Source: VRUE01 sp963702705 (GTDB lineage Bacteria > Actinomycetota > Thermoleophilia > Solirubrobacterales > 70-9). From it: a DNA stretch of 64,000 bases. Below the pieces are notes generated by a model. That model worked only from the letters and a program-made list of their open reading frames with translations, did no database searches and had not been told where the DNA came from. The translations under genes were made by a program, and so were the position numbers. Below, one piece after another: positions 53,989 to 62,782 of the stretch. Where the stretch lies: assembly GCA_963702705.1 (NCBI GenBank), contig CAVPDR010000007.1, positions 124,001 through 188,000 of the forward strand, written 5' to 3'. Position 1 is the first letter of the stretch. Each line of letters starts with the position of its first letter.

Positions 53989-54983
53989 GTGACCACCACC
54001 AGGACCGCGGTGACGAGGACGTTCAGCGTCGCCAGCGGCAGCAGCATCTTCCAGCCGAGGCTCATCAGCTGGTCGTAGCGCAGGCGCGGCAGCGTCGCCC
54101 GCACCCAGATGAAGAGCAGGACCAGGCCGAGCATCTTGGCCAGCATCCAGATCGGGTCGAGCCAGCCCGGGCCCGGGCCCATCCAGCCGCCGAGGAACAT
54201 CGCCGCGGCAACCCCGCAGACGACCAGGATCTCCATGTATTCGACCAGCAGGAAGCTGCCGAAGCGCATGCCGCCGTACTCGGTCATGAAGCCCTGGACC
54301 AGTTCGGCGTCGGCCTCGGGCATGTCGAACGGGGTGCGGTTGGTCTCGGCGAAGCCGGCCAGCATGAAGATCAGGAAGCCGACGAACTGGGGGACGACGA
54401 ACCAGATCGTGCCCTGGGCTTCGACGATGTCGACCAGCGAGAGCGAGCCGCCCATCATGATCACGCCGAGCAGCGAGAGCCCCATCGCCACCTCGTAGGA
54501 GATCAGCTGGGCGGCGCCCCGCATCGCGCCGAGCAGGCTGTACTTCGAGCCCGAGGACCAGCCGCCGAGCAGCAGGCCGTAGAAGGCGATCGAGCCGACG
54601 GCGAAGAAGTAGAGGATGCCGATCGGCACGTCGATCCCGTAGAGGCCGACGCCGTCCTGGACGTTGCCCCAGGGAATGATCGCCAGGGCGAGGACGCCGG
54701 AGAGGACCGGCAGCAGCGGGCCGAGGATGAAGAGCGAGCCGATCGCGTTGGCCGGCCGGAACGCCTCCTTGGAGAGCAGCTTGCCGACGTCGGCAAGCGG
54801 CTGCAGGATGCCGAAGGGGCCGACCCGGTTGGGCCCGTAGCGGTGCTGGAAGCGGCCGATCAGCTTGCGCTCGAGCACCGTCATCAGCGGCAAAATGCCG
54901 AAGATGACGCCGAAGATGACCAGGCTCTTTACCACCATGATCCAGGTGGCTTCGACGAACTGGGTGTCGGCGATCGGCAACAT
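53985..54983 (-). CDS. nuoH: NADH-quinone oxidoreductase subunit H
   Basis: 332 residues, eight helices, forms the quinone chamber with NuoB/D. ERKLIGRFQHRYGPNRVGPF (signature 1) and AGFAETNRTPFDMPEADAEL (signature 2, conserved acidic loop) are present. ATG 54983 overlaps the nuoG stop (TGATG). Confidence 0.96.
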   Translation of the reverse strand: MLPIADTQFVEATWIMVVKSLVIFGVIFGILPLMTVLERKLIGRFQHRYGPNRVGPFGILQPLADVGKLLSKEAFRPANAIGSLFILGPLLPVLSGVLALAIIPWGNVQDGVGLYGIDVPIGILYFFAVGSIAFYGLLLGGWSSGSKYSLLGAMRGAAQLISYEVAMGLSLLGVIMMGGSLSLVDIVEAQGTIWFVVPQFVGFLIFMLAGFAETNRTPFDMPEADAELVQGFMTEYGGMRFGSFLLVEYMEILVVCGVAAAMFLGGWMGPGPGWLDPIWMLAKMLGLVLLFIWVRATLPRLRYDQLMSLGWKMLLPLATLNVLVTAVLVVVT

Positions 54984-57539
54984 CAGGGAGCGGCAGTCTT
55001 CTCGATCTGGACGCTGACGGGGCTGCCGTTGAGCAGGGCGTTGGCGTTGGCCTCGGCGGTGCCCTCCAAGAGGAAGCAGACGCCCTCCTGGACCCGCTCC
55101 CTGATCTGCTACGCGCGCCAGCAAGCTCGTGCCGTTCTGGGAGACCCGCACCTCGTCTCCGCTGTTCAATCCGAGGCGCTCTGCGTCAGCAACGGAAAGC
55201 TCGACGCGCTGCTGCGGGGCCAGGAAGCGGAGTGGGGGGTTCAGCTCCGTGATCGGGCCGGCCCAGAGGTCGCGGTAGGTGCCAAGCGCGAGGGCGTCCG
55301 GGGCCGGGTCCCCAAAACGCTCGGCAGGAGCCTCGCTTGAGTGTTTTGGGGACTCGGCCCCGGACGCCTCATCGGGCTCGGGCGCGTTTGCGCGAGCGGA
55401 GGTGTCTTGCCAGCGGATGCCGCGGCCGCCTATGTCCGCGTCGGTGATTCCCGCGTAGAAGGGGACCGAAGCTGCGAGGGCTGCGAAGGCTGAAGGCTGG
55501 GACGAGACGCCGGTGTCGTGGCCCAGGGCCAGGGAGAGCTCGGCGAGGACGCCCCAGTTGGGGCGGATGTCGCCGGGACGGGAAGCGCTTGGGCGGACGC
55601 GCTGCAGGCGGCCATCGGGGTGCGAGACGGTTCCGTCTTTCTCGGCGTGGGTCTCCAGCGGGAAGACGACGTCGGCCATCGCCGTCGTCGCCGTCTCGAA
55701 GGTCGAGAAGGCGACGATATGGTCAGCGGCTGCCAGCGCTTTTGTCCAAGCCTCGGTGTCCGGGAAGTCGCGCAGCGGGTCGACGCCGAAGAGGAGAAGC
55801 GTCTTCAGCTCACCTGACTCCAGCGCCGCCCGGATCTCCTCGGTGCTCCTTCCCGACGCTTGCTCGGTTGGGCGTGTATCCGCCCCCAAGTGAGCTCGCG
55901 TGAGGCCTGGACCGGCGTCGGGGAGGCAGCCGGCCTCGCGCAGGCCGCGGGCGTTGGTCGAAGCTCGGGGACTTCAAGCAGGCCGGAGCCCTCAGACGCG
56001 CCGAGGCCGAGAGCTGCGCTGAGGTCGAGGAGGGCTGTCGATGGCCTCGTCGCCCTCGCGGCCGATCCGGTCGCCCCAGACGACTACGACCCGTCCCGCG
56101 TCCCGCAACACGTCGGCCGTCGCCGATACCGCCTCCGAACGTTTTGCGCGGAGGAGCCGGACGCTTCGGGCGACAGCTCCTCGACGTCATTTCGACGAGT
56201 TGCGAGTGAGGAGGCGGTATCGGCGACGGCCGACACCAGCTCGGCGAGGAACTGCCCGGTCTGGCCGGGGGCGTAGCGGGCTACAGCCGCGGCGCCGCCG
56301 TCGAGCGTGGTCGGGCCCCTCGGTCGCCACCGCGAGCCTGGCGCCGTTGCGGCGGATCGCCTTGCGGATGCGCAGGTCGAGGATCGGGCTGCTGTGCAGG
56401 GGGTCGGTGCCGACGACAAGGATCGCCTCGGCGTTGTCGATGTCGCGGACCCTGGCCGAGAGATCGGGGTCGTCGAGGCGGACCTGGGTCTCGCGCGAGG
56501 GGCCGCGGGATGGCCGCGAGTCGATGTTGGGGGAGCCGAGCGCCTCGCGCATGATCCGCTGGACCAGGTAGCCCTCCTCGTTGGAGGCGTCGCCGACGAT
56601 CGCGGCGCTCTCGCGCGCCGCGTGCGCTTCAGCGCCGCCGCGGCCTTGGCAATCGCGTCCTCCCAAGCTCGCCTCGACGCCGCCGCGCAGGCGCGGCCCG
56701 CGCACCCGCTCCTCGGCGCCGAACATCTCGAAGCCGTAGCGGCCGCGGTCGCAGAGCCAGCCGTCGTCGACCTCGGCGTTGTCGCGCGAGACGACCCGCT
56801 TCACCTGCTCGTCGCGGACGGTGAAGCTGACGTTGCACTGGCTCGGGCAGAGCGTGCAGACCGAGCCGGCCTGCTCGATGTCCCAGGGCCGGGCGCGGAA
56901 GCGGTAGGTGTAGCTGGTCAGCGCCCCGACCGGGCAGAGGTCGGTGATGTTGCCGTGGAAGGGCGCCACGTAGGGGCGGTCGTCGAAGGTGCCGACGAAG
57001 GTGCGGTCGCCGCGCTCGAGCAGCTGCAGCTGCTCGTCCTCGGCCACCTCCTGGCTGAAGCGGACGCAGCGGTAGCAGAGGATGCAGCGCTCGCGGTCGA
57101 TCGCGACCAGCGGCGAGAGCTCGATCGGCTTCTCGAAGTGGCGCTTGTTGTCGGTCATCCGGCTCTTGCCGGGGCCCCAGCCCATCGAGATGTCCTGCAG
57201 CGGGCACTCGCCGCCCTTGTCGCAGACCGGGCAGTCGAGCGGGTGGTTGACGAGCAGGAACTCGACCACGGCGCTCTGCGCGTGCTTGACCTGGTCGGTG
57301 CGGGTGTGGACGACCATGCCGTCGCGCACCGGGGTCGAGCAGGAGGTCTGCAGCTTCGGGATCCCCTCGATCTCGACCAGGCACATGCGGCAGGCGCCGA
57401 CCGGCTCGCCCAGCTTCGGCTCGTAACAGAAGACCGGGATCTCGACGTCGCCCCGCTTGGCGGCGTCGTGCAGCATCTCGCCCTCGGTCGCGCTCACCTC
57501 GCGCCCGTCGATGATCAGGTTGATCTCCTTGCCGCTCAC
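54983..57539 (-). CDS. nuoG: NADH-quinone oxidoreductase subunit G, several frameshifts and two hairpins
   Basis: N-terminal 2Fe-2S (CYEPKLGEPVGACRMCLVEI), HxxxCxxCxxxxxC cluster region (HPLDCPVCDKGGECPLQDIS), 4Fe-4S CILCYRCVRFSQEV and CTLCPSQCN, then a molybdopterin-oxidoreductase-like domain. After GVEAS at ~56665 the frame is disturbed; correct residues recur in other frames (YAPGQTGQFLAELVSAV; VLRDAGRVVVVWGDRIGREG; LLLFGVDPLRDFPD; RVQEGVCFLLEGTAEAN). Shifts near 56640, 56310, 56150, 55950 and 55110; total 2557 nt = 3n+1. Hairpins at 55293-55368 and 56112-56234 add extra peptide. GTG start overlaps nuoF stop by GTGA. Probably intact in the organism apart from the inserts. Confidence 0.85.
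55293..55368. repeat. Structured hairpin, GCTCGGCAGG-loop type, inside nuoG
   Basis: 26-nt arms 55293-55318 and 55343-55368 (GGCGTCCGGGGCCGGG..), one mismatch; loop 55319-55342 identical to that in nuoJ. Minus-strand reading gives KHSSEAPAERF in the nuoG frame, the same peptide as in nuoJ. Confidence 0.85.
56112..56234. repeat. Structured hairpin with long branched loop inside nuoG
   Basis: 25-bp perfect stem: GTCGGCCGTCGCCGATACCG.. (56112-56136) with its complement (56210-56234). The 73-nt loop begins GAACG and ends GAGTGA and contains an inner pair GAGGAGC/GCTCCTC. Stem encodes parts of SAVADTA / SATAD on the minus strand. Confidence 0.8.
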
Positions 57540-58922
57540 GTCGCCGCCCCCAGGGTCTCGAGGGGCGCCCTGGACGACCGGGAGCCGCATCGGCGCACCG
57601 CCGGCGCGCCTTCGCTCGCGGCGGCGATCACGTGCTTCGAACTCGTCGCGGAACTTGCGCACCATCGCCCCGACCGGCATCGCCATCGAGTCGCCGAGCA
57701 CGCAGAGGCAGTGGCCGATGATGTTCTCCTGCACCGAGGCGACGATGTCGAGGTCCATCGGCGTCGCCTCGCCGCGCACGACCCGTTCCAGCATCTTCAC
57801 CGTCCAGTTGGTCCCCTCGCGGCAGGGGGTGCACTTGCCGCAGGACTCGTGGTGGTAGAAGCGCGCCGTGCGCAGCGCCATGTGCGGGATCGAGACGCGG
57901 TCGTCGGCGACGATGATCGAGCCCGAGCCGAGCATCGAGCCGGCCTCGGCCATCGCCTCGAAGCTGTAGGGGAGGTCGAGGCCCTCCTCGGCGGTGAGCA
58001 CCGGGGAGGAGGAGCCGCCGGGGTAGAAGGCCTTGACCTCGTGGCCCTCGGCCGGGCCGCCGGCGAGGCCGTAGATCAGCTCGCGGGTCGGGATGCCGAG
58101 CTCGACCTCGTAGTTGCCGGGCCGCCGCACGCCGCCGGAGATCGAGACGACCTTGGTCCCGGGCGACTGCTCGGTGCCGAAGCCGCGGAACCACTCGGCG
58201 CCGTTGTTGACGATGTGGGGAACGTTGGAGAGCGTCTCGACGTTGTTGATCAAGGTCGGCCCGCCGTAGAGGCCCTGCACCGCCGGGAAGGGCGGCTTCA
58301 GCCGCGGGTTGCCGCGCTTGCCCTCGAGCGCGTCGAGCAGCGCCGTCTCCTCGCCGCAGATGTAGGCGCCGGCGCCGCGGTGGACGACCAGCTCGAGGTC
58401 GCGGTGCGTGCCGAGGATGTCCTTGCCGAGGTAGCCCGCCTCGTAGGCTTCGGCGACCGCGGCGTCGAGGATGTCGGCCTGCGAGTCGTACTCGCCGCGG
58501 ATGAAGATGAAGGCGTGGCCGATGCCGGCGGCGAGGGCGGCGATCGCGATTCCCTCGATCAGCTGGTGCGGGTTGCGCTGCATCAGCTCGCGGTCCTTGA
58601 AGGCGCCCGGCTCGGACTCGTCGGCGTTGCAGCAGAGGTACTTGTCGACGCCGCCGCCGCGCGGCAGGAAGGAGGCCTTCTTGCCCATCGAGAAGCCGGC
58701 GCCGCCGCGGCCGCGCAGCCCCGACTCTTCGAGCTCCTTCAGCACCTCGTCGGGCTCGAGCTCGCGGTAGGCCTTCTCCAGCGTCGCGTAACCGCCGTAG
58801 CCCTTGTAGCCGGCGAGCGTGCGCAGCGCCGGGTCTTCGGCGTTCTTGAGCAGCATCCGGGTCTCCCCACCCACAATTTCCGCCCGCGTGCTCTGCTCCC
58901 GCTCCTTCGGGTTCATCATCAT
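57536..58922 (-). CDS. nuoF: NADH-quinone oxidoreductase subunit F (one extra base near end)
   Basis: About 461 residues. Binds NADH, FMN and cluster N3: GLRGRGGAGFSMGKKASFLP (NADH/FMN), ESEPGAFKDRELMQRNPHQL (FMN) and ESCGKCTPCREGTNW plus ENIIGHCLCVLGDS (4Fe-4S cysteines). Near 57650, at GAAGCACGTG, one surplus base sends the frame past its stop and joins it to nuoG; without it the end reads VIAAASEGAPAVRR.. and a TGA at 57536 overlapping the nuoG GTG. 1387 nt = 3n+1 supports this. ATG overlaps the nuoE stop. Confidence 0.92.
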
Positions 58923-59551
58923 CGGAAATCTCCCTCACTCGCTTCCGCGTCCGCCGCGGGCGGGTTTCCGCCGGGAAGCGGGCGCTTCTCCAGCGCCTTC
59001 TCGGGCAGCACCTCGGCGCCAGCGCGCAGCTGCTCGATCGCCGTCTTCGCCTCGGCCGCCTCGAGCGGGCCGAAGTAGCGCTCGTCGATCGAGGCCATCG
59101 GCGCGATGTCGCAGGCCCCCAGGCACTCGAAGCCGGTGACGAAGAACTCGTCGTCCTCGCCGGCGGCGGCGCGGAAGGCGTCGAGCAGCTCGTCGCCGCC
59201 GCGCATCCAGCAGCTGATGTTGGTGCACACAGCCACCTTGTGAGTCCCAACCGGATCGGTATGAAGCAGGTCATAGAAGCTCGCCACCGACTCCAGATAA
59301 GCCGGAGTGACCCGCATAACCGCAGCAGCCTGCCGAATCCCCTCCGGCGTGCACCACCCATACAGCCGCTGCACAGCCCAAAGCGCCGGAATCGAGGCAG
59401 ATTTCCGATCCGGATACCGCGACATCAACGTCTCGATCTGCTCCTGAGCTCCGGCGGGCAGTCCACCTCATGAAGCTCAGGAACCTCTTGCTGCGAGCGG
59501 TCCGGGTACTCGACCCTCCGTGAGCGCCTGATCGACAGGCAGCTCAGCCAT
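58919..59551 (-). CDS. nuoE: NADH-quinone oxidoreductase subunit E (disturbed N-terminus)
   Basis: About 210 residues. Thioredoxin-like 2Fe-2S subunit (cluster N1a): VCTNISCWMRGGDELL and GFECLGACDIAPM hold the four cysteines (C-x4-C..C-x3-C). AQEQIETLMSRYPDRKSA begins the helical bundle. The N-terminus is split: MAELPVDQALTEGRV (ATG 59551), then EYPDRSQQEVPELHEVD in a second frame, then AQEQIE in a third, so two compensating indels near 59470-59510. Downstream of the nuoD stop by a hairpin-bearing spacer. Confidence 0.88.
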
Positions 59552-59572
59552 GCGGCACCTCCAGTGGGTGGC

Positions 59573-59646
59573 GTCGCAGGGGGGACCGCCCCTGAGGACG
59601 CTTTAGCGACCGGAAGGGGCGGTGGGTCCCCTGCGGCGACAGGACT
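59573..59646. repeat. Structured hairpin, GAGGACG-loop type, between nuoD and nuoE
   Basis: Arms GTCGCAGGGGGGACCGCCCC (59573-59592) and GGGGCGGTGGGTCCCCTGCG (59616-59635), continuing GCGACAGGACTCGC. Loop TGAGGACGCTTTAGCGACCG matches the 47.35 kb loop except one base, while the arms are unrelated. Confidence 0.75.
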
Positions 59647-59674
59647 CGCTGGCCGATACGCATCGTCCCGCCCC

Positions 59675-60977
59675 TCATCGATCGACCCCACCCAAGATCG
59701 GGTCGAGCATGCCGAGCGAGCAGATCATGTCGGCGATGTAGCTGCCAACCGACATGTCTTTAAACGCCTGCAGATTCACAAACGACGGGTCTCTGAAGTG
59801 CACCCGCGCCGGCTTCGCCGACCCGTCGGCAAGCACGAAGCAGCCCAGCTCGCCGCGCGGCGACTCGATCGCGTAATAGAGCTCGCCGGGGCCCACTCGG
59901 TAGCCCTCGGTGACGAGCTTGAAGTGGTGGATCAGCGACTCCATCGAGGTCGAGAGCTCCGAGCGCGGCGGCAGCACGTACTTGCGGTCGTCGGCGATGA
60001 AGGGGCCCTCGGGCAGGGCGTCGAGCGCCTGCTCGACGATCCGCGTCGACTCGACCATCTCCGCCACCCGCACCCGGTAGCGGTCGTAGTTGTCGCCGAC
60101 CGTGCCGACAGGGATCTTGAAGTCCATCTCCGGATAGGCGAGGTAGTCGAAGGCCTTGCGCAGGTCCCAGGGCTCGCCGGCGGCGCGCAGCAGCGGCCCG
60201 GTCACGCCCAGTTCCAGCAGCCGCTCGCGCGAGACGATCCCGGTCCCCTTGGTGCGCGAGAGGAAGACCTCGTTGCGGTCGAGCAGCGCCTGGTACTGGC
60301 CGACCCGCACCGGCATCTCGGCGATGAACTCGCGCAGCTTCGCCTCGAAGCCGAGCGGGATGTCCTCGATCACGCCGCCGACCTGGAAGTAGCGGGTGTG
60401 CATCCGCTGCCCGGTCGCCATCTCGAAGAGGTCGAGGATGCGCTCGCGCTCGCGGAAGCAGTACCAGAGCATCGAGATCGCGCCGAGGTCGAGTGCCGTC
60501 GTCCCCAGCCAGACCAGGTGCGAGTGGATCCGGTTGAGCTCGAGGAAGATCGTCCGCAGGTACTTGGCGCGCGGCGGGATCTCCAGCCCGACCAGCCGCT
60601 CGACCGCGCCGCAGTAAGGCCTCCATCTGGAAGAAGAAGGAAACGTAGTCCATCCGCTCGACGAAGGGGATGACCTTCCAGTAGCTCTTGTCCTCGCAGG
60701 ACTTTTCGATCCCGGTGTGGACGTAGCCGATCACCGGCTTCAGGTCCTTGACGACCTCGCCTTCGAGGTCGACGACCAGGCGCAGCACCCCGTGCGTAGC
60801 TGGGTGGTGAGGGCCGATATTGACCGTCATTACCTCTGTGGTTTCGGCCGCGGGGCCCGTCGCGGTCTCGGGGGGGCCTGCGGGCGGGGGCTTCGCCCCC
60901 GTTCTCGGCCCCCCCGAGCCCACGCCACCCGCGGAAGACGCGCCAGCTGTTGAAGCTCTTACCTCAGCCTCAGCCAT
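59675..60977 (-). CDS. nuoD: NADH-quinone oxidoreductase subunit D (one extra base)
   Basis: About 433 residues, 49-kDa subunit lining the quinone site. VNIGPHHPATHGVLRLVVDL (conserved His loop), GYVHTGIEKSCEDKSYWKVI, then at about 60615 one surplus C; beyond it GAVERLVGLEIPPRAK, FLELNRIHSHLVWLGTTALD, and the end DMSVGSYIADMICSLGMLDP. 1303 nt = 3n+1. The N-terminal ~45 residues (ASSAGGVGSGGPRTGAKPPP..) precede normal NuoD homology and come from the hairpin at 60848-60934. ATG overlaps the nuoC stop. Confidence 0.9.
60848..60934. repeat. Structured hairpin in the nuoD 5' end
   Basis: Outer pair CCGCGGG/CCCGCGG (60848-60854, 60928-60934), inner 12-bp perfect stem CTCGGGGGGGCC/GGCCCCCCCGAG (60867-60878, 60907-60918), and loop with GGGGGC-TTCG-CCCCC. 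Shares GGGGGGGCCTGCGGGCGGG with the complement of the 61.2 kb element and the GCCACCC flank. Confidence 0.75.
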
Positions 60978-61584
60978 AGTTCCGCTCGTTGTAGGTGAAG
61001 GTCACGGGCTCCCCACCGATGGGGAAGTCCCGGCGCTGGGGCCAGCCAACGTAGTCGTCGGGAAGCAGGATGCGCCGGAGGTCTGGGTGGCCTCGGAAGA
61101 CGATCCCGAAGAAGTCGAACACTTCGCGCTCCTGGAACTCTGCCGTCGGGAAAAGCTCACAACAAGAGTCGATTTCGGGGAGGGGTTGTCCTTCATCTCC
61201 GTCGCTCTGCGGGTGGCGTGGGGTAGGGGGGGTCGAGGACGGTTTTGACCCGCCCGCAGGCCCCCCCTGCCCCACGACAGGACCCGCAGCCGGATCGGCA
61301 AGAAGTGCCTTAACCCGCAACCGCTCAACCCGATCTCTATTCAGCAACTCGTAGTGGACTGCGAAGCGGGGGGAAGCCGGCAGGTAGTCGGCTGCATGCA
61401 AGCTGGAGAGAAAGCGGTAGCCCTGGCCCGGGGCATCGCGTAGCCAGTTGAGCACGGCGAGAACCTGCGCCGGGTCGATCGACATGCTGGCGCAGCCGTA
61501 CTCGAAGCCGCTGTCGAGGATCGCGCCGGGGTGGTCCTGCTCGATCTCCCCCCGGATCAGCTCCAGTCCGGGGGCGTCAGGCAC
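60970..61584 (-). CDS. nuoC: NADH-quinone oxidoreductase subunit C with hairpin insertion
   Basis: 204 residues, 30-kDa subunit. RFLSSLHAADYLPASPRFAV, the signature EREVFDFFGIVFRGHPDLRR and ILLPDDYVGWPQRRDFP are normal. Between ALLADP and EIDSCCELFPTAEFQ there is an extra segment of ~35 residues (AAGPVVGQGGPAGGSKPSST..) encoded by the hairpin at 61207-61289, in frame. GTG 61584 overlaps the nuoB stop. Confidence 0.92.
   Translation of the reverse strand: MPDAPGLELIRGEIEQDHPGAILDSGFEYGCASMSIDPAQVLAVLNWLRDAPGQGYRFLSSLHAADYLPASPRFAVHYELLNRDRVERLRVKALLADPAAGPVVGQGGPAGGSKPSSTPPTPRHPQSDGDEGQPLPEIDSCCELFPTAEFQEREVFDFFGIVFRGHPDLRRILLPDDYVGWPQRRDFPIGGEPVTFTYNERNYG
61207..61289. repeat. Structured hairpin inserted in frame in nuoC
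   Basis: Left arm 61207-61232 (CTGCGGGT, GGCGTGGGG, GGGGGGG), right arm 61261-61289 (CCCCCCC, CCCCACG, ACAGG bulge, ACCCGCAG), loop TCGAGGACGGTTTTGACCCG + CCCGCAGG. Flanks GGGTGGC and GACAGGACCC are the same as in the 47.3 and 59.6 kb elements. Confidence 0.75.
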
Positions 61585-62257
61585 GAATTAGCTCCCGTGC
61601 CGCGAGGTAGGCCTCGGCGGCCTCGGCGCTCGGTTCGCTGCGGGGACCGCCGCGCGCCCACTCCTCGGTGCCGGCGGCGCCGTAGCGCGCCCGCCAGCCC
61701 TGGTCCGGGTTGCCCTGGATCTTGCGCTGCAGCTTGGTGAAGCCGTAGAGGACCGCCTCCGGCCGCGGCGGGCAGCCAGGCACGTGGATGTCGATCGGCA
61801 TGAACTTGTCGGCGCCCTGGACCACCGCGTAGTTGGAGAACATGCCGCCGCTGGAGGAGCAGGCGCCCATCGACATCGCCCACTTCGGCTCCAGCATCTG
61901 GTCGTAGAGCCGCCGTACGACCGGCGCCATCTTGATCGAGACCCGGCCTGAAAGGACGATGAAGTCGGCCTGGCGCGGCGAGGCGCGCCCAGCCTCGGCG
62001 CCGAAGCGGGCGATGTCGTAGCGGGCCGTGACCGCCGACATCGGGATCCCCTCGATCGCGCAGCAGGCGAGGCCGAAGGAGAGCGGGAACATCGAATTCG
62101 AGCGCGCCCAACCAAGCATTTTCTCGAAGGTGGTGAGGACGACCTTTTCCTCGACGAAGCGCTCCAGCTCCTCGCCCTCGAGGTCGCCGCGCAGCATGTC
62201 GCGGGCGCGCAGCTGGCGCGAGCGCATCGTCTCGCGGGTCTCGCGCTCTACTTCCAA
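61577..62257 (-). CDS. nuoB: NADH-quinone oxidoreductase subunit B
   Basis: About 226 residues, binds cluster N2. FPLSFGLACCAIEGIPMSAV (tandem cysteines), RQADFIVLSGRVSIKMAPVV, MGACSSSGGMFSNYAVVQG and HVPGCPPRPEAVLYGFTKLQ supply the four ligands and the signature. Start uncertain: TTG 62257 (LEVERETRETMRSRQ) overlaps the nuoA stop and extends into NuoB-like sequence; ATG 62227 is ten codons later. Confidence 0.93.
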   Translation of the reverse strand: MEVERETRETMRSRQLRARDMLRGDLEGEELERFVEEKVVLTTFEKMLGWARSNSMFPLSFGLACCAIEGIPMSAVTARYDIARFGAEAGRASPRQADFIVLSGRVSIKMAPVVRRLYDQMLEPKWAMSMGACSSSGGMFSNYAVVQGADKFMPIDIHVPGCPPRPEAVLYGFTKLQRKIQGNPDQGWRARYGAAGTEEWARGGPRSEPSAEAAEAYLAARELIRA

Positions 62258-62625
62258 TCCAGCGCACCCTTTCGCCAGACGTAGGTGAAGGCAACGAGCA
62301 GCAGGACGACGAAGGTGACCAGCTCGCCGAGGACGAAGACGCTGTCGGCCCCCTTCAGGATCACCCCGATCGGGTAGAGGAAGACGACCTCGATGTCGAA
62401 GAGGATGAAGAGCATCGCGATCAGGTAGAAGCTGACGCCGAAGCGCATCCCGTGCGAGGGCTCGACCGGGATGCCCGACTCGTAGGGCTCGGACTGGCGT
62501 AGGCTCGCCGCGGTCGGGCGCTTCGGGCGCTTCGGCCCGATCACGTGATTGAGCATCGCGAAAGCCCCCCCAACGGTGACGCCGAGGAAGGCGAAGACGA
62601 GAATCGGCAGGTAGCTCTTCAGCAC
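62248..62625 (-). CDS. nuoA: NADH-quinone oxidoreductase subunit A
   Basis: 125 residues from GTG 62625 (VLKSYLPILVFAFLGVTVGG). Three helices with the conserved EPYESGIPVEPSHGMRFGVS loop and FLIAMLFILFDIEVVFLYP acidic TM2. An in-frame GTG at 62679 would add an arginine-rich prefix and is less like other NuoA proteins. First gene of the operon. Confidence 0.93.
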   Translation of the reverse strand: MLKSYLPILVFAFLGVTVGGAFAMLNHVIGPKRPKRPTAASLRQSEPYESGIPVEPSHGMRFGVSFYLIAMLFILFDIEVVFLYPIGVILKGADSVFVLGELVTFVVLLLVAFTYVWRKGALDWK

Positions 62626-62693
62626 TGGGAAGTCGGATTTGGGCGGGCGGTCCGCGGGGCGCCATCGCCGCCGCCTCACCGCCTGTATGGCGA

Positions 62694-62725
62694 GTTATAT
62701 ACCGACCTTGTAACACATTGCTACA
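62694..62725 (-). promoter_or_regulatory. nuo operon promoter with TGTA..TACA palindrome
   Basis: On the minus strand TATAAC (62699-62694) is the best -10 box in this AT-rich 60-nt block. Just upstream TGTAnCAnnTnGnTACA (62709-62725) is a 17-bp imperfect palindrome that overlaps the likely -35 area; a redox or respiration regulator could bind here. Shared with the divergent gene at 62783. Confidence 0.5.
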
Positions 62726-62782
62726 TAGTGCTTTTCCGCATCAGCAAGCCGAATCCCGACCCTTTTGGGAGGAAATAGACCT

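Noticed and set aside
56187..58922. Natural NuoF-NuoG fusion protein
   Set aside because: Fusion depends on one surplus base near 57650; without it nuoF ends at 57536 in a GTGA overlap with nuoG, the junction type of the whole operon, and the region length is 3n+1.
56307..59078. Plus-strand open frame of over 900 codons, and similar long frames at 47456-49129 and 50784-52658
   Set aside because: Mirror frames of GC-rich nuo genes on the minus strand; composition is ADRRGRE-rich and no protein motif is present.
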